NCBI GenBank assembly: GCA_944393215.1
Contig: CALXZL010000007.1
Location: 1 to 64,000, forward strand
Direction of reading: 5' to 3'
DNA: 64,000 nt
DNA from: an uncultured Alphaproteobacteria bacterium
Lineage (GTDB): Bacteria > Pseudomonadota > Alphaproteobacteria > RF32 > CAG-239
Shown here: positions 27,068 to 35,439 of the stretch, one piece after another
Layout of the letters: every line of letters begins with the position of its first letter
Position numbering within the stretch: position 1 is the stretch's first letter
Notes under the pieces: generated by a model
Databases searched by the model: none
Told to the model about the DNA's origin: nothing
The model's input: the letters and a program-made list of their open reading frames with translations, nothing else
Program-made: the position numbers and the translations under genes

Positions 27068-27988
27068 ATGAAATTTATTGATTTGGGTTTAAGTGAAAAA
27101 ACTATTCAAGCTATTGAAGAATATGGCATTAAAGAGCCAACTACCGTTCAGTGCGATGTTATCCCTTCCATTTTGCAAGGGAAGGATGTTTTTACCATTG
27201 CTCCGAGCTTGTGCGGAAAAACCATGTCTTATATCTTTCCGCTTATTGATATTATCAGCAATAAAAACGGGCAGAATATTTTAATCATTACTCCGAATTC
27301 TGATTTGTCCGTCTTAGTTTCCGACAGACTCTCCGTCTTTAATAAATATCACGAGATTAATGAGGCTACGGTTAAAGATGCTCATGAGGATATTGATGCC
27401 GAAGCTAATGTAATTATCGGTTCTCCCGATTTGCTTGTCGATTTAGCCGAAGATTCTAAATTTGATTTTTCAAAAACAAATATTTTAATTGTTGATGATA
27501 TTAATTTGATTAAGAAAAACAAACAACTTGATAATTTGGAAAAAATCTTGGCTATTTTGCCGGCTCAAAAACAAAATATTGTTTATACCAACCGTCGCTC
27601 TAAAGAAACTCAATCTATTTTGGAAAAAATTCTTAAAGCGCCAGAAGAAATTAAGGTTGATAAAGACAAAGAATTGGAAACTTCCTTGAATCCGCAAACA
27701 TCTAAGAAAATGGATGTTGCCGAGAAAAATAAAAATTCAAATGATTTTGCAAAATCTAAAAATTCGCCGACCAGATCAAAGCAAAGAAATAGTCGCGATG
27801 CACAAAAGAATAATAAAGGCTCTTCTCTTAACCCATTGTTTGATTCAGAAGCTGCCGAAATTGCTAAGAAATTTAAATCGTTTAACGGAAAAACACCTGA
27901 CTTTATTTTAAATAAAGGGATTTTGGCTGAAGATAATGATTGTAATTCCTGCAAGGTGGATGATTTTAAAATATCATCTCCCTATTAA
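27068..27988 (+). CDS. Degenerate DEAD-box-like protein with one RecA domain
   Basis: The first 200 residues follow the order of the DEAD-box helicase N-terminal domain: a Q motif (FIDLGLSEKTIQAIEEYGI, EPTTVQ), motif I as APSLCGKT, Ia position TPNSDLSVLV, Ib position GSPDLLVDL, motif II as VDDI in place of DEAD, and the motif III position YTN in place of SAT. The C-terminal helicase domain is missing; instead there is a 100-residue Lys/Asn/Ser-rich linker and a tail with a Cys pair (DNDCNSCKVDDF). With Walker B altered and half the engine absent it is unlikely to unwind RNA and may be an RNA-binding or ribosome-assembly adaptor. A terminator follows. Confidence 0.8.
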   Translation: MKFIDLGLSEKTIQAIEEYGIKEPTTVQCDVIPSILQGKDVFTIAPSLCGKTMSYIFPLIDIISNKNGQNILIITPNSDLSVLVSDRLSVFNKYHEINEATVKDAHEDIDAEANVIIGSPDLLVDLAEDSKFDFSKTNILIVDDINLIKKNKQLDNLEKILAILPAQKQNIVYTNRRSKETQSILEKILKAPEEIKVDKDKELETSLNPQTSKKMDVAEKNKNSNDFAKSKNSPTRSKQRNSRDAQKNNKGSSLNPLFDSEAAEIAKKFKSFNGKTPDFILNKGILAEDNDCNSCKVDDFKISSPY

Positions 27989-28002
27989 AGAATTGAAGTT
28001 AT

Positions 28003-28031
28003 AAAAAAAGCTCCGAAACGGAGCTTTTTTA
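28003..28031. terminator. Bidirectional terminator
   Basis: AGCTCCG (28009-28015) pairs with CGGAGCT (28019-28025), extended by A-T pairs on both sides. It sits between the DEAD-like gene and the convergent small lipoprotein gene. Confidence 0.93.
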
Positions 28032-28033
28032 TA

Positions 28034-28183
28034 TTACCAGGGGATTCCATTGATACAACGTTCCGGTTTGGTGTCACATATATCGTTACCCATTTTATAC
28101 AACTTTTGACGATCCGGTTTTAATTCCCCCACCGTGCATCCGGCAACCATTAATATTAACATACAACATAAAATTTTTTTCAT
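28034..28183 (-). CDS. Small lipoprotein (49 residues)
   Basis: A short ORF with a clear lipoprotein signal peptide: MKKILCCMLILMVAGC, where the final Cys16 is the lipidation site (lipobox V-A-G-C). The mature part is only 33 residues, with two further cysteines (ICDTKPERCINGIPW) that could form a disulfide. AAGGA precedes the ATG. It lies 13 bases after the stop of the 122-residue membrane protein gene, so the two are one operon, and it ends in a terminator. Its size recalls small entericidin-like or outer-membrane anchoring lipoproteins, but no family is recognised. Confidence 0.8.
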   Translation of the reverse strand: MKKILCCMLILMVAGCTVGELKPDRQKLYKMGNDICDTKPERCINGIPW

Positions 28184-28196
28184 TGTTTTTCCTTAC

Positions 28197-28565
28197 TTAA
28201 AATATTGACCATATATTTATTGCTAAAAATAATGCTATCAGCAAACGAGATAAAAATTTCAAAATATTGCTGCGTTCAAAACTTGCCGAACTTCTCAACA
28301 CGCCTAACCAGACACATATCCCGTAATATAAGAAAAAAACAACAGCTCCGATATAACAAAGTGTAAAAAATATTGCCCAACCATTAAAATTTATCGGGTT
28401 AAAATAGTGCAAATAATAATCTACCAGTCTTATATTGCCTATTTGTTTATGCAGCAGAAACTCAAAAACTCGAACAAATACATGAACGATTAATGTTCCA
28501 AATATTCCAAATTTCCAAAAAGTTTCGCCTAAACCAAATTCTCCGCTCAAAAGTTTTTTTATCAT
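28197..28565 (-). CDS. Small multi-pass membrane protein
   Basis: A 122-residue protein with three to four hydrophobic helices (FWKFGIFGTLIVHVFVRVF, WAIFFTLCYIGAVVFFLYYG, FLSRLLIALFLAINIWSIF). Not recognised. The short amphipathic N-terminus KKLLSGEFGLGETFWKFG is typical of small bacterial inner-membrane proteins. GAGG lies before the ATG. It is followed closely by the small lipoprotein gene. Confidence 0.75.
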   Translation of the reverse strand: MIKKLLSGEFGLGETFWKFGIFGTLIVHVFVRVFEFLLHKQIGNIRLVDYYLHYFNPINFNGWAIFFTLCYIGAVVFFLYYGICVWLGVLRSSASFERSNILKFLSRLLIALFLAINIWSIF

Positions 28566-28647
28566 TTTGTGCCTCTTTCCATTGCATATATGCTCATAGT
28601 CTTATAATTTTTTTCTTTTAGCAAGCAAAACCATCCTCTTTCTCACA

Positions 28648-28678
28648 AAAAAAGCCTGAACGCATATCAGGCCTTTTT
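28648..28678 (-). terminator. Terminator downstream of sdaA
   Basis: GCCTGA (28654-28659) pairs with TCAGGC (28667-28672), with an A-run to the left that becomes the T-tract on the minus strand after sdaA. Confidence 0.8.
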
Positions 28679-28683
28679 ATTTA

Positions 28684-30066
28684 TTAGCAATTTGCCACAT
28701 TTACTGCCAAACCACCCAGTGAGGTCTCTTTATATTTATTGTTCATATCGCGCCCCGTATCAAACATGGTTTTGATAACGCTATCCAACGAGATTAAGTG
28801 ATTGCCGTTTCCCTTCATGGCAAGCCTTGCTGAATTAACTGCCTTGACTGCTCCCATAGCATTGCGTTCTATGCATGGAGCCTGGACCAAACCTGCCAAC
28901 GGATCACATGTTAAACCTAAATTGTGCTCCATGGCTATTTCTGCCGCATTTTCAATTTGTTTCGGAGTTCCGCCCATGGCTGCCGCTAATCCGGCTGCCG
29001 CCATTGAGCAAGCTACTCCAACTTCTCCCTGGCAGCCGACTTCCGCTCCTGAAATTGAGGCATTGCTTCGATATAAACTACAAATTGCCGATGCCGTTAA
29101 CATAAAGATTTTGATGCCTTCTTCTATGCTGTATTGTGATTTATTTGCCGCAAATCTTTCATAATATCTTAAAACCGCAGGCATTACTCCGGCGGAACCC
29201 ATTGTCGGCGCCGTTACAATCTGCCCGCCGCCCGCATTTTCTTCCGCCACGGCAAATCCCCACAAATTTATCCAATCTATCGTCATTAGCGGATCATAAT
29301 CATTATTTTTGAATTTTTCTTCCAAACGAACATATATTTCATGCGCTCGCCGCGGAATATTTAAACCTCCGGGTAATATGCCGCTTGCCTTCATCCCTCT
29401 GTCTATAGAATTTTGCATTATTTTATGTATTTTCATTATTCCTGAAATTACTTCTTCCTGCGGGCGTAATGCACTTTCATTTGCCAACACCAAATCGGCT
29501 ATACTCATGTTGTGCTCGGTACATAAAGATATTAATTCGGCACATGTATCAAAATTATACGGAATCTTATATGGTTCTCGCGATATTCGTTTTGAAATCT
29601 CGTCTTTTCTGGCTATTGTTCCGCCACCTACCGAAAAATATGTTTCTTCCAACAACAAATTGCCTTCTTTATCAAAGGCTTTAAATGTCATGCCGTTGGA
29701 GTGCTCCGGTAAAAAAATGTCTTTTTTGAATATGATATCCTTATCTATATCAAAATTTATCACTTTTTCATGGTCGGCAAGTAAGGTTTTATCTTTTTCT
29801 ATTGCCAGCATATACGCCTTTTCGGGGTTGATTTCTTCCGCCTCCAGTCCCATTAAACCATAAGCTATTGCTTTGACCGTGCCGTGCCCGACTCCGGTTA
29901 ATGCCAATGAACCATAGAGTGTTGTTTCTATCTTTTCTAAATCATTGAATTTTCCGGCTACTCGTAAATTTTTGATATATCTTTTGGCAGCGCGCATCGG
30001 TCCGACCGTATGTGAACTTGACGGTCCGATACCGATTGAAAATATTTCAAAAAAACTGTAATACAT
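28684..30066 (-). CDS. sdaA: L-serine ammonia-lyase (single-chain, iron-sulfur type)
   Basis: Deaminates L-serine to pyruvate and ammonia. The 460-residue length is that of the fused beta-alpha SdaA type. The N-terminal domain begins [19 protein letters not shown]; the C-terminal domain has [14 protein letters not shown] and the cluster cysteines in [14 protein letters not shown] and [15 protein letters not shown]. Its ATG overlaps the stop of the M49-like peptidase gene by one base (TAATG). The pairing with a peptidase suggests joint use of peptides and serine as carbon source; that link is inference. Confidence 0.96.
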   Translation of the reverse strand: MYYSFFEIFSIGIGPSSSHTVGPMRAAKRYIKNLRVAGKFNDLEKIETTLYGSLALTGVGHGTVKAIAYGLMGLEAEEINPEKAYMLAIEKDKTLLADHEKVINFDIDKDIIFKKDIFLPEHSNGMTFKAFDKEGNLLLEETYFSVGGGTIARKDEISKRISREPYKIPYNFDTCAELISLCTEHNMSIADLVLANESALRPQEEVISGIMKIHKIMQNSIDRGMKASGILPGGLNIPRRAHEIYVRLEEKFKNNDYDPLMTIDWINLWGFAVAEENAGGGQIVTAPTMGSAGVMPAVLRYYERFAANKSQYSIEEGIKIFMLTASAICSLYRSNASISGAEVGCQGEVGVACSMAAAGLAAAMGGTPKQIENAAEIAMEHNLGLTCDPLAGLVQAPCIERNAMGAVKAVNSARLAMKGNGNHLISLDSVIKTMFDTGRDMNNKYKETSLGGLAVNVANC

Positions 30067-31778
30067 TAAAAATATGTCCTGATTTCAATATATGGTTTGA
30101 TGCCGATTTCTTGCAGAGTTTTGGCAATATAATTGTGTATGTCTTTCCACTCTGTGTATTTATCAATAAATTCTTTGGCTTTTGTTGCCGATTTTGAAAG
30201 CTGAACTTCTATGGTTTCTGCCAAAATTTTATTCATAACTTCCGGCAATTTGGCAAAATCTATTTCTAATTTGTTGTCACTATTAAACCTTATTGCTCCA
30301 TGTTCCAACAAATAGTTAAAGTGAATTAAATCGCCCATGCGATGCGGCTGAATCAACTGCGGTTTCGCTTTCAAGAAAATGCGGACAATCCACGTGGTAT
30401 AGACTTCCTTCAAGGTCTTTTCATCAATAATTCCTGCCTTTACATATTGCGGCATCATGGCTATCGATACAACATCGGCTTTGTTTTCTTCTATCGTATG
30501 TTTATACAAGCCCAAAGAATTCTTAAAGCTGCTGTCCGGTCCCAATGAGTGGCCGTTTTCATGCCCGATTACAAAAATATGCTCAGCTTCGGGATTATAA
30601 TATTGATGCAGATTTTCTGCTACCAGCGCATTTAACAATTTTTTGGTTCTTTCTTTATCCTGACTCATTCTTACTTGGCGATGATATACATTTCTTCTGC
30701 CACCGCCGGTTTTTATTGATAATTTATCGTCATTGGGCAAATTTTGCGCCGTGGTAATGGCACCACGGCATTGAGCATAATCTCCTTTTAAGGCGATTAA
30801 ATCTACATCCACCATGGTTTGTTTCAAATCCTGACCGGAGGCAATGTTTTGTTTATATTTCTCGGCATAGGGCATTAAACCTGCCAAATTTTTCATTTGC
30901 TCCTTAAATGTCAGTAGCAAATCCGTGCCTTTTTTATTTACAATCCCTACCCTTATTCCGAGCATGTCTTTGGAATTGACTTCTATACCCAAATCATCCA
31001 GCATGGATTTTAGTTCCGCATTATCACATATTGTCGGCGTCATTTCATCATCATAATTTTCGCGGCTGACCGTAAATTCCAAAGGCGAATCTTGCAAAAC
31101 CGCCCAATGTTTGTCTGCCAACATATCCATGTCTTCATTATTTTGAATTAAAGCCTGTGCCTGCCAGCCGAGATAATCTTTGAATGCTTCATCGGCGGTA
31201 TAATGCGCCGCAACTTCCAACTCGTTTGCAATTGCTGAAAACGGTTTTTCAAAATATTGGGTATAATCTATTCCTTCCAGCTCGTCCCCTTTTCTTCTTA
31301 CCATGGTTCGGGCACTTAATATGCGGCGGACTTCATCATGTTTACCTGCCTGTAACATTTTTTTGACAATCTTATGAAATTCATCAACGCTTAGGTCTGA
31401 CGGGTAATAATTGCGCCCTTTTAATACTTTAACATCTTTAAAAATTTGTATTGGCTCGGGATCTATTCCGTTCAATCCGGCAACGCCGCTAAAACAGTTG
31501 AACAAACGCAATGCTTTGGCGGCATGACTGTTTTTCTCCGCTTCTTTTTCCAAAGCTTTTTTTAAATGCAAATTTAACGGATGATCTTGTTCCAAAGCAA
31601 CATCATTCATTATTTCTGCGGCTTTAACTAAATGATTTAATACCTTTTTTTCATTTTCGGGTAAATTTTTATATCCCTCAAATTCCGGTGTAATCAGCTC
31701 TATCGGACGCAATTTTTTTGCAAATATTTCATCTAATTCTTCTTCTCTTAAATTTAACTCATATCCGTCAATTTTCAT
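30066..31778 (-). CDS. Dipeptidyl-peptidase III-like zinc metallopeptidase (M49-related)
   Basis: A 570-residue cytoplasmic protein. The zinc motif is HENGHSLGP (about residues 406-410), followed some 20 residues later by EENKADVVSI, where Glu is the third zinc ligand; this HExxH ... EExxAD order is that of bacterial DPP III-like hydrolases, which lack the extra residue of the classical HELLGH motif. AQCRGAITTAQNLPND and GGGRRNVYHRQVR are also typical of this branch. The family removes dipeptides or hydrolyses small amide substrates. Its start overlaps the end of the upstream MEMO-AMMECR1 gene by 11 bases, so they are co-expressed with sdaA. Confidence 0.85.
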   Translation of the reverse strand: MKIDGYELNLREEELDEIFAKKLRPIELITPEFEGYKNLPENEKKVLNHLVKAAEIMNDVALEQDHPLNLHLKKALEKEAEKNSHAAKALRLFNCFSGVAGLNGIDPEPIQIFKDVKVLKGRNYYPSDLSVDEFHKIVKKMLQAGKHDEVRRILSARTMVRRKGDELEGIDYTQYFEKPFSAIANELEVAAHYTADEAFKDYLGWQAQALIQNNEDMDMLADKHWAVLQDSPLEFTVSRENYDDEMTPTICDNAELKSMLDDLGIEVNSKDMLGIRVGIVNKKGTDLLLTFKEQMKNLAGLMPYAEKYKQNIASGQDLKQTMVDVDLIALKGDYAQCRGAITTAQNLPNDDKLSIKTGGGRRNVYHRQVRMSQDKERTKKLLNALVAENLHQYYNPEAEHIFVIGHENGHSLGPDSSFKNSLGLYKHTIEENKADVVSIAMMPQYVKAGIIDEKTLKEVYTTWIVRIFLKAKPQLIQPHRMGDLIHFNYLLEHGAIRFNSDNKLEIDFAKLPEVMNKILAETIEVQLSKSATKAKEFIDKYTEWKDIHNYIAKTLQEIGIKPYIEIRTYF

Positions 31779-33225
31779 CTTTACTTATCTCCACTGCTTT
31801 AAATCTGTATACTTTGATTTGATTGGACCAATAAGCCGGACTCATACCGGTTTTGATTTTTAAATTATTTAAAAATTCCTGCGGCGAGGCATATTGTTTC
31901 CACTCTGAGGGGAGAAATATGCCTTGTCTGTTGCCGTCTCTGATCACCAGACCATCACTCCCGATTTGCAATTTTTTCAATAAATCGGCTTCATCTTGAT
32001 AGCTGATTTTTTCATATCCCGTTAATAAGCTCATTTTGATTTTTATTTTTGACAATTCTTCCGGTTGCAGAGGCGGAAAATCTTTATCTTCTACTGCCGC
32101 ACTATATGTATTTTGCGCCACGGCAAATGCTATGGCTTGGGAAGGAAGTAAAGAACCGGAGCTCCCTCGTAATGCGTTATCTTTATATAAATTAATATAT
32201 ACAGCTCCGCGATTAAATAAGACATCCGACGTGGTTTCTCTTTCCGGTTTGAGCTGTTTTTTCTTAAGAACGGCTGTTGACAAACTCTCCATGGCAATAT
32301 TAAACAATTCTTCCCCATGCAATCGAGCAAATGCAGTTAAACTCTCAACTTCTTGTTCCAACGTGGTCAGCGGTTTGTCATTTTTTAATTCGGACAAGCG
32401 ATAGTTTTGTTCGGCAATGTCTTCAAAATTAACCAAATCAAATATCTTCGGATATAGATGAGCTTTTTGGGCTAAATTTACAACCAAATCTATGTTTTCT
32501 GATGAAGCTTCCTTTTGTTCTCCTTCGGTATAATGCCCTGACATATCTGCCGAAAAAATTAGTAAATTATGTTTAGATTGAACAAGGGGACATAACAGCT
32601 TTTCAACTTGTGCCGTTTGATTGGCTCCGTAATATAAAACGGCAAAATTTATTTTTGAACCGAAGATTTGGCTGATTAACGGTAATTGTTGGGATATACC
32701 AGCTATGTTGCTTAAATCTTCAACTCTAAATTTAACCTCGGAATTTTTTTGCAAAAACTCGTTTAAGCCTTTGCTCACTATCATGTTTTTTCCGTTTATT
32801 TCCAACTTCCCTGCTTTGTTTATATTTATTGTTGAAAAATTTTTGTCTTTACTTTGAGCGATAAGTACAACATTTTTTATGGTATCCTTCCAGGGAAGAA
32901 GCCAGTTATATGCTTTGGCAACATTTTGTTCGGAATATAAATAACCGGAATACGGGACAACAAAAATTCTCGGATTGGTTTGTGACGCCAGTATTTTTTT
33001 GCCTTGTTTATTGTATGGATAAAAGAAAACCGAACTGACCGGTATGCGAAATTTGTCCACATTATTATCTATGGCAATGAAATTATTTATTCTTTCCGGA
33101 TTGGATGAGATATGTTTGGCAAAATATAAATAATTTACCCAGCCTAGTGCCATGAGCGCGACAATTATTAAGATTATATTGATAATCTTATTTTTTTCAT
33201 CCATATTTTCGTCTTCGCTACTCAT
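31768..33225 (-). CDS. Membrane-anchored MEMO-AMMECR1 fusion (AmmeMemoRadiSam A/B-like)
   Basis: Two families in one 485-residue chain. After a membrane anchor (INIILIIVALMALGWVNYLY, about 13-32) comes a MEMO-type dioxygenase-like domain (about 45-280) with IFVVPYSGYLYSE in place of the usual PHAGYxYS and LIFSADMSGHYTEG matching the S-x-D-M-S-H region. The C-terminal part (about 300-480) is AMMECR1: LRGSSGSLLPSQAI (usual LRGCIG), FPPLQPEELSKIKIKMSLLT, and LFxPSEW-type GIFLPSEWKQYASPQEFL. Both signature sites are altered (His to Tyr, Cys to Ser). The third AmmeMemoRadiSam partner, a radical SAM protein, is not in this window. AAGG precedes the ATG; a second Met is at residue 8. Confidence 0.85.
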   Translation of the reverse strand: MSSEDENMDEKNKIINIILIIVALMALGWVNYLYFAKHISSNPERINNFIAIDNNVDKFRIPVSSVFFYPYNKQGKKILASQTNPRIFVVPYSGYLYSEQNVAKAYNWLLPWKDTIKNVVLIAQSKDKNFSTININKAGKLEINGKNMIVSKGLNEFLQKNSEVKFRVEDLSNIAGISQQLPLISQIFGSKINFAVLYYGANQTAQVEKLLCPLVQSKHNLLIFSADMSGHYTEGEQKEASSENIDLVVNLAQKAHLYPKIFDLVNFEDIAEQNYRLSELKNDKPLTTLEQEVESLTAFARLHGEELFNIAMESLSTAVLKKKQLKPERETTSDVLFNRGAVYINLYKDNALRGSSGSLLPSQAIAFAVAQNTYSAAVEDKDFPPLQPEELSKIKIKMSLLTGYEKISYQDEADLLKKLQIGSDGLVIRDGNRQGIFLPSEWKQYASPQEFLNNLKIKTGMSPAYWSNQIKVYRFKAVEISKDEN

Positions 33226-33288
33226 TTCTGAAAACCTTTTGATTTATATTTGTTTTGTTATAGCAAAAACTCTTTAACTTTTCCCTAA

Positions 33289-33957
33289 TTACTTCGTTTC
33301 TTTTAAAAAATTAAAAAATTTTTCAAAGGAAGAAAAATAAGCTATATCGGCAGATAACTTTTTTTCATCACCCCAAATGGCTTTGCCGATGCGGATGGCT
33401 TGTGCATGGGCTGAAAAAGCACAATCACTGTCCATTTTGCTGTCTCCGACTATCCATACTTTTTCGGGGGTGAAATCTTGAGGCGCTAACCAGCCTTGTA
33501 AGGCAAACCAGGCTTGCTCAGGATAGGGTTTGTCTTTTGGGGCTTCATGCCCGGCGATAATGCGGTCAAACAATGATCTGTCAAAAAGCAAAGGCAATTC
33601 AAAATCTAACAATTTTCGGTCTTTGTTGGTCAGAATTATGATTTTTTTGTCTTGGCTTTTTAAAAATTCTAATGTCTCCTTGACTTTGGGAAATGTGGTC
33701 AGTAGCTTTCCAACATTTTGCTTATAAAGCTCTGCATATTCTTTATATGCATCCTGCGCATTATCAACTCCGAAAATGTTTGGAAAATTGTCACGAAAAG
33801 ACAAGTTTGGATCGCGTTTTGTTTTTTGATGTTCCCAATCGGGCAAATTATATTTTTTTAAAATTTCATTGACCGTTGTTACCAAACAAGTACGACTTTC
33901 CGCCAAGGTATTATCCCAATCAAATAAAATATATTTAACTTCTTGTAAATTAATCAT
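33289..33957 (-). CDS. HAD-superfamily phosphatase (phosphoglycolate phosphatase-like)
   Basis: A 222-residue haloacid dehalogenase-type hydrolase. Motif I is LFDWDNTLAESR (nucleophile Asp and Asp+2 replaced order D-W-D), motif II is IIILTNKD, and motif IV is VWIVGDSKMDSDCAF. A helical cap lies between (about 20-100). Substrate is not predictable; the closest pattern is Gph-like phosphatases that clear phosphoglycolate. AGAAGGA precedes the ATG. It lies between serS and the MEMO fusion on the same strand, but a terminator after serS separates it from that gene. Confidence 0.88.
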   Translation of the reverse strand: MINLQEVKYILFDWDNTLAESRTCLVTTVNEILKKYNLPDWEHQKTKRDPNLSFRDNFPNIFGVDNAQDAYKEYAELYKQNVGKLLTTFPKVKETLEFLKSQDKKIIILTNKDRKLLDFELPLLFDRSLFDRIIAGHEAPKDKPYPEQAWFALQGWLAPQDFTPEKVWIVGDSKMDSDCAFSAHAQAIRIGKAIWGDEKKLSADIAYFSSFEKFFNFLKETK

Positions 33958-33977
33958 TTTCCTTCTCTCAACACAGC

Positions 33978-34006
33978 AAAAAAGCGCCCTTGCGGACGCT
34001 TTTTTA
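33978..34006 (-). terminator. Terminator of serS
   Basis: On the minus strand AGCGTCC pairs with GGGCGCT around GCAA (one G-T wobble) and is followed by T. Between serS and the HAD gene. Confidence 0.88.
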
Positions 34007-34018
34007 CCTCTTAAAAAT

Positions 34019-35305
34019 TTATGCGTTTTTACCGATTTTGGCTACGCCGCCCATATAGGGACGCAATTTTTCCGGAATATTGACCGTACCATCGGCATTT
34101 TGGTGATTTTCAATAAACGGAACCAATGCGCGCGGGGTGGCAATTCCGGTATTGTTCAAAGTGTGAACAAACTTAACTTTACCGTCGGCATTGTCACGAT
34201 AACGCAAATTGGTGCGACGCGCTTGCCACTCGGTGATGTTGGAGCAGGAGTGGGTTTCACGATAGCAATTTTGCGACGGAACCCAAGCTTCCAAGTCATA
34301 TTGACGATATTTCGGAGCACCCATATCTCCGGTGCAAACTTCCAAAACTTGATAAGGCAATTCCAAATCTTGCAAAACTTCTTCCGAAATTTGCAACAAT
34401 TTCTTGTGCCATTTTTCACTTTCGGCAATATCATTTTTACAGATGACAAATTGTTCGGTTTTCATAAATTGGTGAACACGAACCAAGCCGCGGGTATCTT
34501 TTCCGGCTGCACCGGCTTCACGACGGAAGCAAGGAGAAAATCCGGCATAAAGAATCGGCAGTTCATTTTCTTGCAAAATTTCATCAGCACGCAAAGAATT
34601 TAAAATCAACTCTGCCGTACCGGACAAATAGATATCATCTGCCGGCATGTAGTAAACTTCATCACGTGAGAACGGCAAATAACCTTGACCATATAAAGGT
34701 TTCTCTTTAGAAATTGACGGAACGGTAATTACGGTAAAACCGTTGGCGCGCAATTTATCCAAAACCATCATGTGCATAGCCAATTCCAATTTTGCCAAAT
34801 CGTTCTTAATGGCATAAGTACGAGAACCAGAAACTTTGGCAATACGTTCCATTTCCGACCAATCGTTTAATTCCATCAATTCAATATGGTCACGCGGAGT
34901 AAAGTCAAACTTGGGTAATTCGCCGACTTTGCGACGAACCACATTTTCCGAATCGTCTTTTCCAACCGGACTTTCAGGGCTCGGCATGTTGGGCATGCGC
35001 CACATAATATTATCAAATTTTTCTTGCTCGGCTGCCTGTTTTTCTTGTTCAACTTTTAATTCTTCGCCAATTTGTTTGCTTTTGGCGATAATTGCCGGAC
35101 GTTCTTCTGCGGAAGCGGATTTGATTGAGTTACTGAGTTTGTTTTTTTCTTCGGACAGAGCTTGGGATGAGGTTTTTAATTTGTTTATATCTTTATAAAG
35201 CGCAATCAACGCATCAATATCTATATCTTCTTTAGTGTATCCTTTTTTAGCCAGTCCTTCTTTTATCAATTCCGGATTTTCGGCAATGTATTTAATATCT
35301 AACAT
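34019..35305 (-). CDS. serS: Seryl-tRNA synthetase
   Basis: Charges tRNA-Ser. The 428 residues contain the N-terminal coiled-coil arm that grips the tRNA variable arm (about 30-100), then the class II catalytic core: motif 2 in FSPCFRREAGAAGKDTRGLVRVHQF and motif 3 in TGIATPRALVPFIEN. Length is normal. AGGAC precedes the ATG. It is a single-gene unit with its own terminator, transcribed away from the acidic repeat protein gene. Confidence 0.98.
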   Translation of the reverse strand: MLDIKYIAENPELIKEGLAKKGYTKEDIDIDALIALYKDINKLKTSSQALSEEKNKLSNSIKSASAEERPAIIAKSKQIGEELKVEQEKQAAEQEKFDNIMWRMPNMPSPESPVGKDDSENVVRRKVGELPKFDFTPRDHIELMELNDWSEMERIAKVSGSRTYAIKNDLAKLELAMHMMVLDKLRANGFTVITVPSISKEKPLYGQGYLPFSRDEVYYMPADDIYLSGTAELILNSLRADEILQENELPILYAGFSPCFRREAGAAGKDTRGLVRVHQFMKTEQFVICKNDIAESEKWHKKLLQISEEVLQDLELPYQVLEVCTGDMGAPKYRQYDLEAWVPSQNCYRETHSCSNITEWQARRTNLRYRDNADGKVKFVHTLNNTGIATPRALVPFIENHQNADGTVNIPEKLRPYMGGVAKIGKNA

Positions 35306-35400
35306 TATTTTCTGTCCTATTTATTTTGTTATCAACTCAAACAGGCTCAGAATAACAATTTTTTATATAAAAACAATAGAAATTTACATCTAAAAAACAA

Positions 35401-35437
35401 AAAACCTTTGGCGACACAAAAGTCGGCAAAGGTTTTC
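35401..35437 (-). terminator. Terminator of the acidic repeat gene
   Basis: AAAACCTTT (35401-35409) pairs with AAAGGTTTT (35428-35436), with a GAC/GTC pair inside. It directly follows the stop at 35440 on the minus strand. Confidence 0.85.
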
Positions 35438-35439
35438 TT

